In this document: one piece after another, positions 27,886 through 36,838 of the stretch
Numbering within the stretch: position 1 is the first letter of the stretch
Layout of the letters: every line of letters starts with the position of its first letter
NCBI GenBank assembly: GCA_031844405.1
Contig: JAUZVC010000003.1
Span: 496,001-560,000, forward strand
Direction of reading: 5' to 3'
DNA length: 64,000 nucleotides
DNA from: Knoellia sp031844405
GTDB taxonomy: Bacteria > Actinomycetota > Actinomycetes > Actinomycetales > Dermatophilaceae
Notes under the pieces: model-generated
What the model saw: only the letters and a program-made list of their open reading frames with translations
What the model was told of the DNA's origin: nothing
Database searches by the model: none
Translations under genes and position numbers: made by a program

Positions 27886-28287
27886 TCAGCGCGCGTCGTC
27901 GTCCTCGTCCGAGTCGTCGTCGTCCGAGTCGTCGGAGTCGTCATCCGAGTCCTCGTCATCGTCGGACTCGTCGTACTCCTCGTCGTCGAGCCCGGCGTAG
28001 ACGCCGTCATCGTCGTCGTCGTCCTCGTCGAGTTCCTCGTCGTCGTCGAGGTCGTCGCGCGCGTCCTCGTCCTCGTCGGTGTCGTCGCCGGTGTAGACGT
28101 CGAGCGGCGTCATCTCGCCGAAGGCCTCGTAGAGCGCGTTGTCGTAGACCTCGAAGGCATCGAGGAGGTCGTCGTACGCCGCGGCCACGGTGGGGTCGTC
28201 CTCACCCCGGCGGCCCGAGCACGCCTCGAGGTGCCGCTCGAAGGCGGTGACGAGGGAGGACAGGGCGGCACGCGGGTCGGCGCTCAT
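27886..28287 (-). CDS. Small protein with extremely acidic C-terminal tail
   Basis: 133 aa. Residues 1-65 are a helical domain (AALSSLVTAFERHLEACSGRRGEDDPTVAAAYDDLLDAFEVYDNALYEAF). The last 65 residues are almost entirely Asp, Glu and Ser. Similar actinobacterial proteins are often labelled 'primosomal protein' without firm proof. The tail may bind basic proteins or mimic nucleic acid. It is divergent from the DUF5703 gene by about 40 bases. Confidence 0.8.
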   Translation of the reverse strand: MSADPRAALSSLVTAFERHLEACSGRRGEDDPTVAAAYDDLLDAFEVYDNALYEAFGEMTPLDVYTGDDTDEDEDARDDLDDDEELDEDDDDDDGVYAGLDDEEYDESDDDEDSDDDSDDSDDDDSDEDDDAR

Positions 28288-28326
28288 GTGACAGACGCTA
28301 TCGGACTCGTGCCCCACAATGTGGTG

Positions 28327-28512
28327 ATGGTGGAGTACGAGTACCGGGTCCTCGTCTTCGGCCGCGGGACGAGGCGCGCCGACATCCGTCGCGCCCTCAC
28401 CGAGCAGGCCGAGTACGGCCACTGGGAGCTGCACCGGACCCGCATCTACATGGGTGGGACGACGCGAACCTGGTTGCGGCGCAAGATCATCCGCGTCCCG
28501 CGCGCCTCCTGA
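28327..28512 (+). CDS. DUF5703 family small basic protein
   Basis: 61 aa beginning MVEYEYRVLVFGRGTRRADIRRALTEQAEYGHWELHRTRIY and ending in the basic LRRKIIRVPRAS. The pattern matches DUF5703, a short actinobacterial family of unknown function. Upstream GTG codons at 28321 and 28324 are alternative starts. It is convergent with the M20 peptidase. Confidence 0.85.
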   Translation: MVEYEYRVLVFGRGTRRADIRRALTEQAEYGHWELHRTRIYMGGTTRTWLRRKIIRVPRAS

Positions 28513-28520
28513 GCTCCGCC

Positions 28521-28536
28521 CGACCGGCGTCGGTCG
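28521..28536. terminator. Hairpin between convergent DUF5703 and M20 peptidase genes
   Basis: CGACCG (28521-28526) and CGGTCG (28531-28536) form a perfect six-base stem around GCGT, midway between two convergent stops. It is small and lacks a T-run. Confidence 0.45.
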
Positions 28537-28542
28537 AACCCC

Positions 28543-29871
28543 TCAGCAGGTCTCGATGAGCCGCTGGAGCACGCGCGTGCCGAAGCGCAGCGACTCGGTC
28601 GGGACGCGCTCGTCGATGCCGTGGAACATCGGCGCGAAGTCGAGGTCGGCGGGCAGGCGCAGCGGCGCGAAGCCGTAGCCGGTGATTCCCAGCAGCGACA
28701 GCGCCTTGTTGTCGGTGCCGCCGGAGAGGCAGTAGGGGAGCACCTCGGCCTCGGGGTCCTCCGCGCGCAGGGCCTCGACCATGGCGTCGACGAGGGCACC
28801 CTCGAAGGGCGCGTCGAGCGCGATGTCGCGGTGGAGCACCTCGACCTCGACGTGCTCGCCCACGAGCTCCTCGATCGTGCGCATGAGGTCGTCCTCGTGG
28901 CCGGGGAGGAAGCGGCAGTCGACGTTGGCGTGGGCGTGCTGCGGGATGACGTTGTGCTTGTAGCCGGCGTCGAGCATCGTCACGTTGCTCGTGTCCTGGA
29001 GGGTGCCGCGCACGAACCCCTGGGCGCCGCCGAGGTGGTCGAGCAGCTCGTCGATGTCCTCGTCCGAGTAGGCGACGCCGGTGATCTCGCTGAGCCTGTC
29101 CAGCAGGGTGCGGACCGACGGGATGAACTCACGCGGCCACTTGTGCGCAGCGAGCCGGCTCAGTGCCTCGGCGAGGCGCGCGATCGGGTTCTCGTCGTTG
29201 GGGACCGAGCCGTGGCCGGCCCGGCCGTGCGCGGTGAGCCGGATCCACGCGATGCCCTTCTCCGCGGTCTGGAGCAGGTAGGCGCGCTTCTCGCCGCCGT
29301 CCGCGGTCGGCACGGTGACGCTGTAGCCGCCGACCTCGCTGATCGCCTCGGTGACGCCTTCGAAGAGGTCCGGACGGTGCTCGACGAGGTGGTGCGACCC
29401 GTGCACTCCCCCGGCCTCCTCGTCCGCGAAGAAGGCGACGACGAGGTCGCGCGGGGGCACGATGCCCGCACGGGCGATGTGGCGCACGCACGCGAGGATC
29501 ATCGCGACCATGTCCTTCATGTCGACGGCGCCGCGGCCCCAGATGCAGCCGTCCTTCTCGACCGCCGCGAAGGGGTCGACCGACCAGTCGTCCGCGTTGG
29601 CGGGCACGACGTCGAGGTGGCCGTGGATGCAGAGAGCGCCGCGGGTCCGGTCTGCTCCCGGGATCCGGACGACGACCGAGGTGCGACCGGGCTGCGACTC
29701 GACGGTCTCGGGCTCGAGCCCGACCTCGCGCAGGAGGCGGTCGACGTGCTCGGCGGCCTCCCTCTCCCCCGGCCCGGAGCCGTCTCCGTAGTTCGACGTG
29801 TCGATGCGGATGAGGTCGCGGCAGATGCCGACGACCTCGTCCTCGGGGCGGCTCTTCGTCGTCTCCGTCAT
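28543..29871 (-). CDS. M20/M25/M40 family metallopeptidase
   Basis: 442 aa from the ATG at 29871. Metal and catalytic motifs are CIHGHLDVVPA, WGRGAVDMKDM and FFADEEAGG, with the dimerisation domain in the middle (TAHGRAGHGSVPNDENPIARLAEAL) and the C-terminal SGGTDNKAL / FHGIDERV ligands. It is probably a cytoplasmic dipeptidase or deacylase with two zinc ions. The substrate is unknown. Confidence 0.93.
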   Translation of the reverse strand: MTETTKSRPEDEVVGICRDLIRIDTSNYGDGSGPGEREAAEHVDRLLREVGLEPETVESQPGRTSVVVRIPGADRTRGALCIHGHLDVVPANADDWSVDPFAAVEKDGCIWGRGAVDMKDMVAMILACVRHIARAGIVPPRDLVVAFFADEEAGGVHGSHHLVEHRPDLFEGVTEAISEVGGYSVTVPTADGGEKRAYLLQTAEKGIAWIRLTAHGRAGHGSVPNDENPIARLAEALSRLAAHKWPREFIPSVRTLLDRLSEITGVAYSDEDIDELLDHLGGAQGFVRGTLQDTSNVTMLDAGYKHNVIPQHAHANVDCRFLPGHEDDLMRTIEELVGEHVEVEVLHRDIALDAPFEGALVDAMVEALRAEDPEAEVLPYCLSGGTDNKALSLLGITGYGFAPLRLPADLDFAPMFHGIDERVPTESLRFGTRVLQRLIETC

Positions 29872-29973
29872 GGCTTCCAGACTAGGCCGAGGGGTCGATT
29901 TCACTCGGGCCGGTATGCCGTGTAAAGTTCCCGCTCGTTGCAGGCACCGCCCCACGGGGCCTGCGGACACCTC

Positions 29974-30061
29974 GTCCGGGTGGCGGAATTGGCAGACGCG
30001 CTAGCTTGAGGTGCTAGTCCTCGTATAGAGGGTGGGGGTTCAAGTCCCCCCTCGGACACCA
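29974..30061 (+). tRNA. tRNA-Leu(GAG)
   Basis: Acceptor GTCCGGG pairs with CTCGGAC (one G-T), followed by discriminator A and an encoded CCA. The anticodon stem CTAGC/GCTAG holds loop TTGAGGT, giving anticodon GAG for CTC/CTT codons. A long class II variable arm and a GGTTCAAGT T-loop are present. It is transcribed away from the M20 gene. Confidence 0.98.
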
Positions 30062-30063
30062 CG

Positions 30064-30102
30064 ATCGCCCCGAGTTCCTGCAGGTCAGGAACTCGGGGCG
30101 AT
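30064..30102 (+). terminator. Strong hairpin directly after tRNA-Leu
   Basis: A perfect 17-base stem (30064-30080 with 30086-30102) and a 5-base loop begin three bases after the tRNA CCA. It is followed by a weak pyrimidine stretch. It is a likely transcription terminator or processing hairpin for the tRNA, and faces the convergent gene at 30145. Confidence 0.8.
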
Positions 30103-30144
30103 TCTCGTTCGTCGTCTCCCGCGCTCCGCGCGGGGCACGGCCGA

Positions 30145-30462
30145 TCAGCCGCTTGACAGCGCCCGGAGCACCACCGCGATCTTGCGTGCCGTCTCCATCT
30201 CGTCCCGCTTGAAGGCGATCCGCTCGACCCGGCCGTCGCCGTCCCCCTCCGTGCCGTCGAGGTGGAGGCGCAGGGACCCGTCGCGGAAGAAGCCGGGCGG
30301 GTCGAGATCCACGTGGCGGATCGCGCTGATGGGGAACTGGCGCTCTGACCACCCCTGGGCCGCAGGCGCGCCGGCTCGCGTGGACGTGAGGCGGACGATG
30401 GTGACCTTCTGGTCACGGATCGTGACGACCCACCACCGGCCGCGCGCGGTCTGGTCGGGCAT
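30145..30462 (-). CDS. Small beta-rich protein, possibly DUF4429/PH-like
   Basis: 105 aa from the ATG at 30462, chosen because GGAGGAAGG lies five bases upstream; a longer GTG frame to 30537 exists. The sequence alternates short strands (WWVVTIRDQKVTIVRL, RQFPISAIRHVDLDPPGFFRDGSLRLHL) and ends with a helix (ETARKIAVVLRAL). That layout suggests a PH-like domain. I do not recognise a specific function. The 172 bases upstream (30463-30634) hold nothing I can name. Confidence 0.65.
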   Translation of the reverse strand: MPDQTARGRWWVVTIRDQKVTIVRLTSTRAGAPAAQGWSERQFPISAIRHVDLDPPGFFRDGSLRLHLDGTEGDGDGRVERIAFKRDEMETARKIAVVLRALSSG

Positions 30463-30634
30463 GACGCCTTCCTCCGGGTCACTGCAGTCCTCCACGCGGA
30501 CCGTGGTCCGGACTGCACGTGTCGGCCGTGGCTTCACCGCACGCGCATCGTCCAGTATGTCGCAGGCCAGGAACGGCAGCCCGATCGTGCGAAGCGGAAT
30601 CCATGCGCCGGGGGGTACGGCCCGGTGTCTCGCG

Positions 30635-32146
30635 TCAGGGCTGGTACGCGTCGGCCGCCTGGCGCAGGGTGTCGAACGGCTCGGCGAGGGCCGCGGCGCC
30701 CGGCTGGGTCAGCTTGCCGTCCTCCGCCGCCTTGCTCAGCTCCTGCTCGATGTCGTCGACGAGCGACTGCACGGCCTGTGCGTCCTCGTCCTTCACCGCG
30801 GTGTTGATGTCGCGCAGCGTGTCCTGGATCGTGCCGGCGACGTCCTGCTCGATGTCGCCGCTCTGCCGCGCCTCGCGCAGGCTCCGCTGGAAGTCGGAGG
30901 TGGCATCCGTCACCGCCTTGCCCGTGTCGGCCGGCGTCGTGGGCGTCTGCGACGGTGTCGGGGTCGGGGTCGTCGTGATCGTCACGGTCGGGTTGGGCGT
31001 CTGCGTCTCAGGAGTCGGCGTGGGGGTCTCCGACGGCGCCTCGGAGGTCCGGGACACCGTGGGTGTCGTCGAAGGCGTCTCGGTCCCGTCACTGTCCCGG
31101 CCCTGCAGGACGTACCAGAGGCCGGCAGCGGCCAGTGCGAGGGCGAGGAGCAGGAGCCAGATCCACGCGCGCGACTCGCGTCGCTCGGGCTCCAGGACCC
31201 TCCTGTATGCCGGCTCGCTCCACCTCTCCTCGGTGGGCTCCGGGCGGGGCGCGACGGTCGTCGGGACGACGCCGCCCAGGGCCGCCGGAAGCACCTCGGT
31301 GAGCGCGGGCGCACGGTGTGCCCTCAGCAGCTCGGCCACCTCGCGGCCGGACTGGGGGCGGTGCGCCGGGTCCTTGGCGAGCAGGGCCGCGACGAGACCG
31401 GCGAGGTCTGAGGGTGTGTCGGGGCGCAGGTCGCGCACGTCCGGCGGCACCTCGTGGGCGTGCTTCATGAGGATGGCGACGGGTGTCGTCGCCGAGAACG
31501 GCGGCTTGCCGGTGAGCAATGTCGTGAGGACGCAGCCGAGGGCGTAGAGGTCGGCCCGGGCGTCGACGCGCTGACCGGTCGCCTGCTCGGGGGCGAGGTA
31601 CTCGGCGGTGCCGACGATCGTGTCCGTCATCGTCAGCTGGTGCCCGTGGCCGAGCGCCTCGTCGACGAGCTGGGTGATGCCGAAGTCGAGCACCTTGGCG
31701 GTGCCGTCGGCGGCGTAGGCGATGTTGCCCGGCTTGATGTCGCGGTGGACGATGCCGGCGTCGTGGGCCGCCTGGAGGGCACTCGCGACCTCCTCGCCGA
31801 TGATCCGCACCTCCTCGACGGGGAAGGGCCCGGAGTCGCGCACCTGCTCGGCGAGCGTCGGGCCCGGCAGGAGCTCCATGACGAGGTATGCCGTGTGGTC
31901 CTCGACGCCCGTGTCGTAGACCGTGACGATGTGGGGGTGGTTGAGCGCGGCCGTGGCGCGGGCCTCGCGGCGGAACCGCTCCCCCGCGTTGTCGCTGTCG
32001 GGACCGGTGAGGTCGAGGGTCTTGACGGCGACCTCGCGGCCGAGCATCTCGTCCTGGGCACGCCAGACGACGGCCATGCCACCCCTGCCCAGAGGGGCTC
32101 CGAGTCGATAACGGCCGCCGAGCAGCCGTCCCTGCGTCTGGCTCAT
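30635..32146 (-). CDS. Membrane-anchored Ser/Thr protein kinase (PknB-like)
   Basis: 503 aa. The Hanks kinase domain (about 12-270) has GRGGMAVVW, Lys42, HRDIKPGN with Asp136, DFG with Asp154 and the activation segment DTIVGTAEYLAPE. A transmembrane helix (IWLLLLALALAAAGLWYVL) follows a basic juxtamembrane region. The outside part is a Pro/Thr-rich linker (TPTPT repeats) and a 90-residue helical domain, not PASTA. AGGAGAAGG precedes the ATG. It is a receptor kinase of unknown signal, divergent from the HipA-like gene. Confidence 0.94.
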   Translation of the reverse strand: MSQTQGRLLGGRYRLGAPLGRGGMAVVWRAQDEMLGREVAVKTLDLTGPDSDNAGERFRREARATAALNHPHIVTVYDTGVEDHTAYLVMELLPGPTLAEQVRDSGPFPVEEVRIIGEEVASALQAAHDAGIVHRDIKPGNIAYAADGTAKVLDFGITQLVDEALGHGHQLTMTDTIVGTAEYLAPEQATGQRVDARADLYALGCVLTTLLTGKPPFSATTPVAILMKHAHEVPPDVRDLRPDTPSDLAGLVAALLAKDPAHRPQSGREVAELLRAHRAPALTEVLPAALGGVVPTTVAPRPEPTEERWSEPAYRRVLEPERRESRAWIWLLLLALALAAAGLWYVLQGRDSDGTETPSTTPTVSRTSEAPSETPTPTPETQTPNPTVTITTTPTPTPSQTPTTPADTGKAVTDATSDFQRSLREARQSGDIEQDVAGTIQDTLRDINTAVKDEDAQAVQSLVDDIEQELSKAAEDGKLTQPGAAALAEPFDTLRQAADAYQP

Positions 32147-32202
32147 CCTTCTCCTCGCGTGGGGCGCTCCGTCGACACTAGTCCCTCCCATAGGCTGGGC
32201 CC

Positions 32203-32967
32203 GTGCTGCCCCACATCACCGCGACGCGGTTCGTCACCCCGCTGCGCGAAGGCGGGTCCCTCCCCGGCATCGTCGAGGGCTCCGACGACGGCACCTACGT
32301 CGTCAAGTTCCGCGGCGCCGGTCAGGGACTCAAGGTCCTCGTCGCCGAGGTCGTCGTGGGCGAGCTCGCCCGGCGCCTCGGCATCCGCGTCCCGGAGATG
32401 GCGGTCATCGACATGCCCACGGCGATCGCGCGCTACGAGGCCGACGAGGAGGTCCAGGACCTGCTCAACGCGAGCCCCGGCACCAACCTCGCGGTCGACT
32501 TCCTGCCCGGCTCCTTCGGCTACGACGGCTCGCGACCGCCCTCCCCGGAGGAGGCTGCCGACATCGTCTGGCTCGACGCCTTCACCGCCAACGTCGACCG
32601 CACGTGGTCCAACCCCAACCTCCTCGTGTGGCACCGGCAGGTGTGGGCCATCGACCACGGAGCCGCGATCTGGTTCCACCACTCGTGGCCCAGCCGCGGC
32701 GCCGACGCCGCACGGTTCGCCGCACAGCCGTTCGACGCGACGCAGCACGTGCTCGGTGACGTCGCCGGCGACCTGGGTGCCGCGCACGCGCGGGCTGTCG
32801 CGATCCTGACGCCGGAGACGATCACCGAGGTCGTCGGTCTCGTGCCCGAGGAGTGGCTCGAGACGGCTCCGGGACTCGACGACTCGGACGCGGTGCGGAC
32901 GGCATACGTCGAGCACCTCATCCGCCGGCTCGAGAACGCCGGCGCCTGGTGGGAGGCGGCGGCATGA
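32203..32967 (+). CDS. HipA-like kinase-fold protein
   Basis: 254 aa from a GTG. Kinase-like residues are Lys35 (YVVKFRG), DAFTANVDRTWSNPN (Asp125, Asn130, Asp132, Asn137) and AIDHG (Asp151), the pattern of HipA-type kinases. It lacks the longer N-terminal HipB-contact domain of true HipA, and no HipB-like DNA-binding partner is adjacent. The stop overlaps the next gene's ATG. It is probably an ATP-using kinase of unknown target, working with DUF3037. Confidence 0.82.
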   Translation: MLPHITATRFVTPLREGGSLPGIVEGSDDGTYVVKFRGAGQGLKVLVAEVVVGELARRLGIRVPEMAVIDMPTAIARYEADEEVQDLLNASPGTNLAVDFLPGSFGYDGSRPPSPEEAADIVWLDAFTANVDRTWSNPNLLVWHRQVWAIDHGAAIWFHHSWPSRGADAARFAAQPFDATQHVLGDVAGDLGAAHARAVAILTPETITEVVGLVPEEWLETAPGLDDSDAVRTAYVEHLIRRLENAGAWWEAAA

Positions 32968-33344
32968 GCGGCCACCCCTACCAGTACGTCGTGCTTCGGT
33001 GCGTGCCGCGCGTCGACCGGGGCGAGTGCCTCAACGTCGGCGTCGTCCTCTACTCGCAGTCGGCGGGGTTCCTGAAGGCTGCGTGCCACGTCGACGAGGA
33101 CCGGCTCCGGGCCTTCGCGCCGGACATCGACGTCGACGCGGTCAAGGCGTCGCTGGCCGTCGTCGACGACGTGTGTGCGGGCACCGGGGGCGGTGGGCGT
33201 CCCACGCTGTCGACGTCCGGCAAGAGGTTCGGGTGGCTCAGCGCGCCGCGCAGCACCGTCATCCAGCCGTCGGGCGTGCACGGCGGCACCGCCGAGGACC
33301 CCGAGACCGAGCTCCAGGCCCTCCTCGACCGCCTCGTCCGATAG
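32964..33344 (+). CDS. DUF3037 family protein
   Basis: 126 aa beginning MSGHPYQYVVLRCVPRVDRGECLNVGVVLYS, the DUF3037 hallmark. It ends in GTAEDPETELQALLDRLV. It is coupled to the HipA-like kinase by ATGA overlap. The family is unknown; a partner or regulator of the kinase is inferred from gene order only. Confidence 0.85.
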   Translation: MSGHPYQYVVLRCVPRVDRGECLNVGVVLYSQSAGFLKAACHVDEDRLRAFAPDIDVDAVKASLAVVDDVCAGTGGGGRPTLSTSGKRFGWLSAPRSTVIQPSGVHGGTAEDPETELQALLDRLVR

Positions 33345-33474
33345 CACCGCTCCAGCCGGCCCGACCCCAGCCGTGCGCACGGTTCCCCTGTTCTCCCACG
33401 GACGGAGTGGCCAGACCGCATACTTCTCGATGGCCCCACGTCATCCCCCGCGCCATCCCTCGCAAGGACCCCTC

Positions 33475-36400
33475 GTGCCCAGAGTCCGTCCCGCCGTCCT
33501 GCTGCTCGTCGCGACGGTCGTGGCCACCTTCACTGGCGGCGTCGTGTCGCCCGCGGTCGCCGTCCCGTTCAGCGGAGCCGACGTTCTCGTCCTCCACTCG
33601 ACACGCGAGAACGTCGCCGACCTCGTGGCAGACACGTCATCGGGTGGTCACGTCGCTGCCGTGTGGGTGAGTGACACGCAGGACCGGATCCATCTCTCAG
33701 GTGGTCCCGCCGATGACGGGACGGGCCGGTCAGTGTTCGTCAACTCGGCCGAGACGCTCACGGTGGGCACGCACGACGCCGCCGGGCGCCTCGACTGGAA
33801 CTCCGCGGCCGGTTGTGACGCGGCGAGCAAGGGCCGGCTGGTCGTGAGCGAGCTCCAGCGGGCCGCGGACGGCGCCCTGGCGCGCTTCGCCGCGAGCTGG
33901 GACCTGACCGACTGCGAGGGAGTGCGTCACATCGGCCTCGTCCGGTGGAAGTCGAACCTGCCCTACGCCGCTCTCGGACTGGACCCGCGACTCGAGCTCG
34001 CGTCCGCCGCGGAGGTCGGCTCCGTGTCGTCCACGCGCGTCGTGGTGACCAACAGGGGCAGCCAGCCCGCCGCGGACCTGCGTGCCGTCGTGGACGGCAG
34101 TGGCGGGGCGGACTGGACCGTCGACGACAGCGACTGCTCCGGTGCTCCCCTCGCAGCCGGTGCGTCCTGCGAGCTCACGGTCGGGTTCGCCCCCACCACC
34201 ACCGACGCCCGCGACGCGACCCTGTCGGTGATCGCCCCCGACGCTCCCTCGTCGTACAGATTGTCCCTGCGTGGCACCGGCGTCGGCCAGCCGTCACCCC
34301 CCACCGGGGTCCGCGCGGAGGCGAGCGCCTTCGGCGTCGTCGTCACCTGGGAGGATCCTCTTCGGTGGGGTGGCTCCGTCCCCGCCTCGGCGACCATCTC
34401 CAAGTCGGACGACGAGGGCGTCACCTGGCGCAACCTGGCGACGGTGAGCGACCACAGGCTGGTGCAGAGGCGCTATCCCGACCCGACAGGGCTCCTCGCC
34501 GGTGCGACGCCGAAGTACCGCGTGCAGGTCACGCAGGCACCACGCATCGAGGGCCAGACGCACACCTACACGAGCGTCCCCTCTGCGCCCGCGACCGCTG
34601 GGCTGGCGCGCGAGAGCATCCTCGTCGACACGCAGGTGCGCATCGACGGCAGCCTCACCAACATCCGGGGATCCATGTCGGCGACACACCCACGACCCGG
34701 CTACTTCCTGCCCAGCCACTTCCGCGGCCCTTGGGCACAGTCCCCCGAGGGCGACGAGGTCGTCATGGGTGCCGACGGCGGTCCCGTCGAGACGCCCTAC
34801 CGGCTCGTGCGGCTTCCGGCCACGGGCAGCTCCACGAGGGCGGGGACCGTCGCCGTGTCGCGACCCTTCCCGATCGAGGAGGTCGCGTGGTCTCCGGACG
34901 GACAGCGACTCGCCTGGCGGGAGTACCACCGCGAGGGCAGCTACTCCGAGCTCGCGTGGGCATCGGCCTCAGGAGCCTCGATGGTCCTGTCCGGCAACAG
35001 GTCGTTGAGCAGGGTCGCTTGGCTGCCCGACAGCCGCACCCTTGTCGGCGTCGACACCGGCCGGCTGGCCTTCCTGGACACGCTGACCAAGACGCTGACC
35101 AGCACGACGATCTCCGCGCAGGACGTGGCCCTCACTCCCGACGCCTCGCGGCTCGTGGTCCTCACCACCTCGGAGAACGGGGTTGACACCTTCTTCGACG
35201 TCCACCCCCTGGACCCGAACAGGCCGGCCGTGACCGGGCCTGCGATGCGCACCGTCGTGCCCTCCCGGAACATCGTCACGATGAGCTCGGCGCCTGACGG
35301 GCGCGAACTGTTGTTGGGTACCCCCCGAGGCCTGCTCCGGGCGCCGCTCGGCACGGATGGGAGGGTCGGCGAGCTCGTCCCGGTCGACACCGACGGGGGC
35401 GACATCAGCAGAGCCACCTGGCACTCCCTGCGTCCGCGGGTGACAGTCTCGGGCCAACCCGGAGTCAGCCGCGCATCGGTGACGATCGGGTCCGCCGGCA
35501 TGGCTCCGGGTGTGGCCTACCGCTGCGGCGTCGACGGCGGTCCCACGGCGGCGTGCTCCACCGGCTGGACGACACCGTCGCTGCCCAGCGGACGGCACAC
35601 GGTCGCCGTCGTCGCGACCGAGCCCTCGGGACGATCGACCACGACCGCCCGCACCTGGGTCGTGAGCCTCGCCGAGGGGACCGGGTTCTTCACGCCGGTC
35701 GCTCCCGCGCGTGTCCTCGACACACGGCTCGGCATCGGGGCCCCCAGGGCCAAGATCGGCGCGGGGAAGACCGTCACGTTGACCATTCCCGGTCTGCCCT
35801 CCGACACCACGGCGGCGGTCCTCAACGTCACGGCGGCCAATCCCACGGCGCACGGCTACGTGACGGCCTACCCCGCCGCCGGCACCCGGCCCTCCACCTC
35901 CAACCTCAACCTCACGGCCGGGCGCAACGTGGCGAACCTGGTGTCGGTCCGGGTCTCCGCCAACCGCGTCACCTTCTACAACAACGCCGGGTCGACCGAC
36001 GTCATCGCCGACCTCGCCGGCTACTTCGCGCCCAGCAGGGGTGCCGGCTACACGTCCCGAGACCCCCAGCGTGTGCTGGACACCAGGACCGGTCTGGGTG
36101 TGCCACGGGCACGGGTCGGGGCTCGCGAGTCGCTCACCCTCACACTGCCCGGACTTCCGGTGAACACCACTGCCGTGACCCTGAACGTCACCGCAGTCGC
36201 GCCCACCAGCCCGACCTACGTCACCGTGCACCCGGCCGACACCAACCGCCCCAGTGCGTCCAACCTCAACGTCGTGACCGGAGAGACCCGGGCGAACCTC
36301 GTCACGGTGAAGGTCGGGTCGGGCAACCGGATCACGCTCTACAACGACGCGGGTGCCACGGACCTGCTCGTCGACCTCGCTGGCCACTTCGCGACGAGCA

Positions 36401-36762
36401 GCGGGCTGCCGTACACCGCGAAGACACCCGTCCGTGTCCTCGACACACGCATCGGGCTCGGCGCCCCCAAAGCAGCCGTGGCCGGAGGGTCCAGCATCGC
36501 CCTCACGATCCCGGGCCTTCCTGCCGCCGCCACAGGGGCAGTGCTCAACATGACCGGGGTGTCACCCGACCAGACCACCTTCCTCACGGTCCGCCCGCCC
36601 ACCCAGACCCGACCCACGGCATCCAGCATCAACCTGCGCGCGGGGACCACTGTGCCGAACCTCGTGTCCTCCCCGGTCGGCACGGGGCGCCGGCTCGGGA
36701 TCTACAACGACCGGGGTGGCATCCACGTGCTGGGCGACCTGGCGGGGTGGTTCGCACCGTGA
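33475..36762 (+). CDS. Large secreted protein: Ig-like, FnIII-like, beta-propeller and three C-terminal repeats
   Basis: 1095 aa from the GTG at 33475 (AAGGA six bases upstream; ATG at 33430 is less likely). The signal peptide VPRVRPAVLLLVATVVATFTGG ends near SPAVA. Segments in order: an N-terminal beta domain, a choice-of-anchor-like Ig domain (about 195-280, GASCELTVGFAPTTTDARDATLSV), an FnIII-like domain (PPTGVRAEASAFGVVVTW), a TolB/WD-type propeller (WSPDGQRLAWRE) and another Ig-like unit. Three repeats of 120-121 residues each begin ...RVLDTRxGxGxP and end DLAGxFA. No anchor or catalytic motif is seen. A role at the cell surface or in glycan binding is inferred. Confidence 0.88.
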   Translation: MPRVRPAVLLLVATVVATFTGGVVSPAVAVPFSGADVLVLHSTRENVADLVADTSSGGHVAAVWVSDTQDRIHLSGGPADDGTGRSVFVNSAETLTVGTHDAAGRLDWNSAAGCDAASKGRLVVSELQRAADGALARFAASWDLTDCEGVRHIGLVRWKSNLPYAALGLDPRLELASAAEVGSVSSTRVVVTNRGSQPAADLRAVVDGSGGADWTVDDSDCSGAPLAAGASCELTVGFAPTTTDARDATLSVIAPDAPSSYRLSLRGTGVGQPSPPTGVRAEASAFGVVVTWEDPLRWGGSVPASATISKSDDEGVTWRNLATVSDHRLVQRRYPDPTGLLAGATPKYRVQVTQAPRIEGQTHTYTSVPSAPATAGLARESILVDTQVRIDGSLTNIRGSMSATHPRPGYFLPSHFRGPWAQSPEGDEVVMGADGGPVETPYRLVRLPATGSSTRAGTVAVSRPFPIEEVAWSPDGQRLAWREYHREGSYSELAWASASGASMVLSGNRSLSRVAWLPDSRTLVGVDTGRLAFLDTLTKTLTSTTISAQDVALTPDASRLVVLTTSENGVDTFFDVHPLDPNRPAVTGPAMRTVVPSRNIVTMSSAPDGRELLLGTPRGLLRAPLGTDGRVGELVPVDTDGGDISRATWHSLRPRVTVSGQPGVSRASVTIGSAGMAPGVAYRCGVDGGPTAACSTGWTTPSLPSGRHTVAVVATEPSGRSTTTARTWVVSLAEGTGFFTPVAPARVLDTRLGIGAPRAKIGAGKTVTLTIPGLPSDTTAAVLNVTAANPTAHGYVTAYPAAGTRPSTSNLNLTAGRNVANLVSVRVSANRVTFYNNAGSTDVIADLAGYFAPSRGAGYTSRDPQRVLDTRTGLGVPRARVGARESLTLTLPGLPVNTTAVTLNVTAVAPTSPTYVTVHPADTNRPSASNLNVVTGETRANLVTVKVGSGNRITLYNDAGATDLLVDLAGHFATSSGLPYTAKTPVRVLDTRIGLGAPKAAVAGGSSIALTIPGLPAAATGAVLNMTGVSPDQTTFLTVRPPTQTRPTASSINLRAGTTVPNLVSSPVGTGRRLGIYNDRGGIHVLGDLAGWFAP

Positions 36763-36838
36763 GCGAGGGGGCGAGTCCTCATCAGCGCTTGGGCTCCGAA
36801 GCGGAGGCTGCGGTCGCGCCCCTCGGGAGCAGCACGAT

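Noticed and set aside
32203..32967. Classical HipBA toxin-antitoxin system
   Set aside because: No helix-turn-helix HipB gene is adjacent and the protein lacks the N-terminal HipB-contacting domain.
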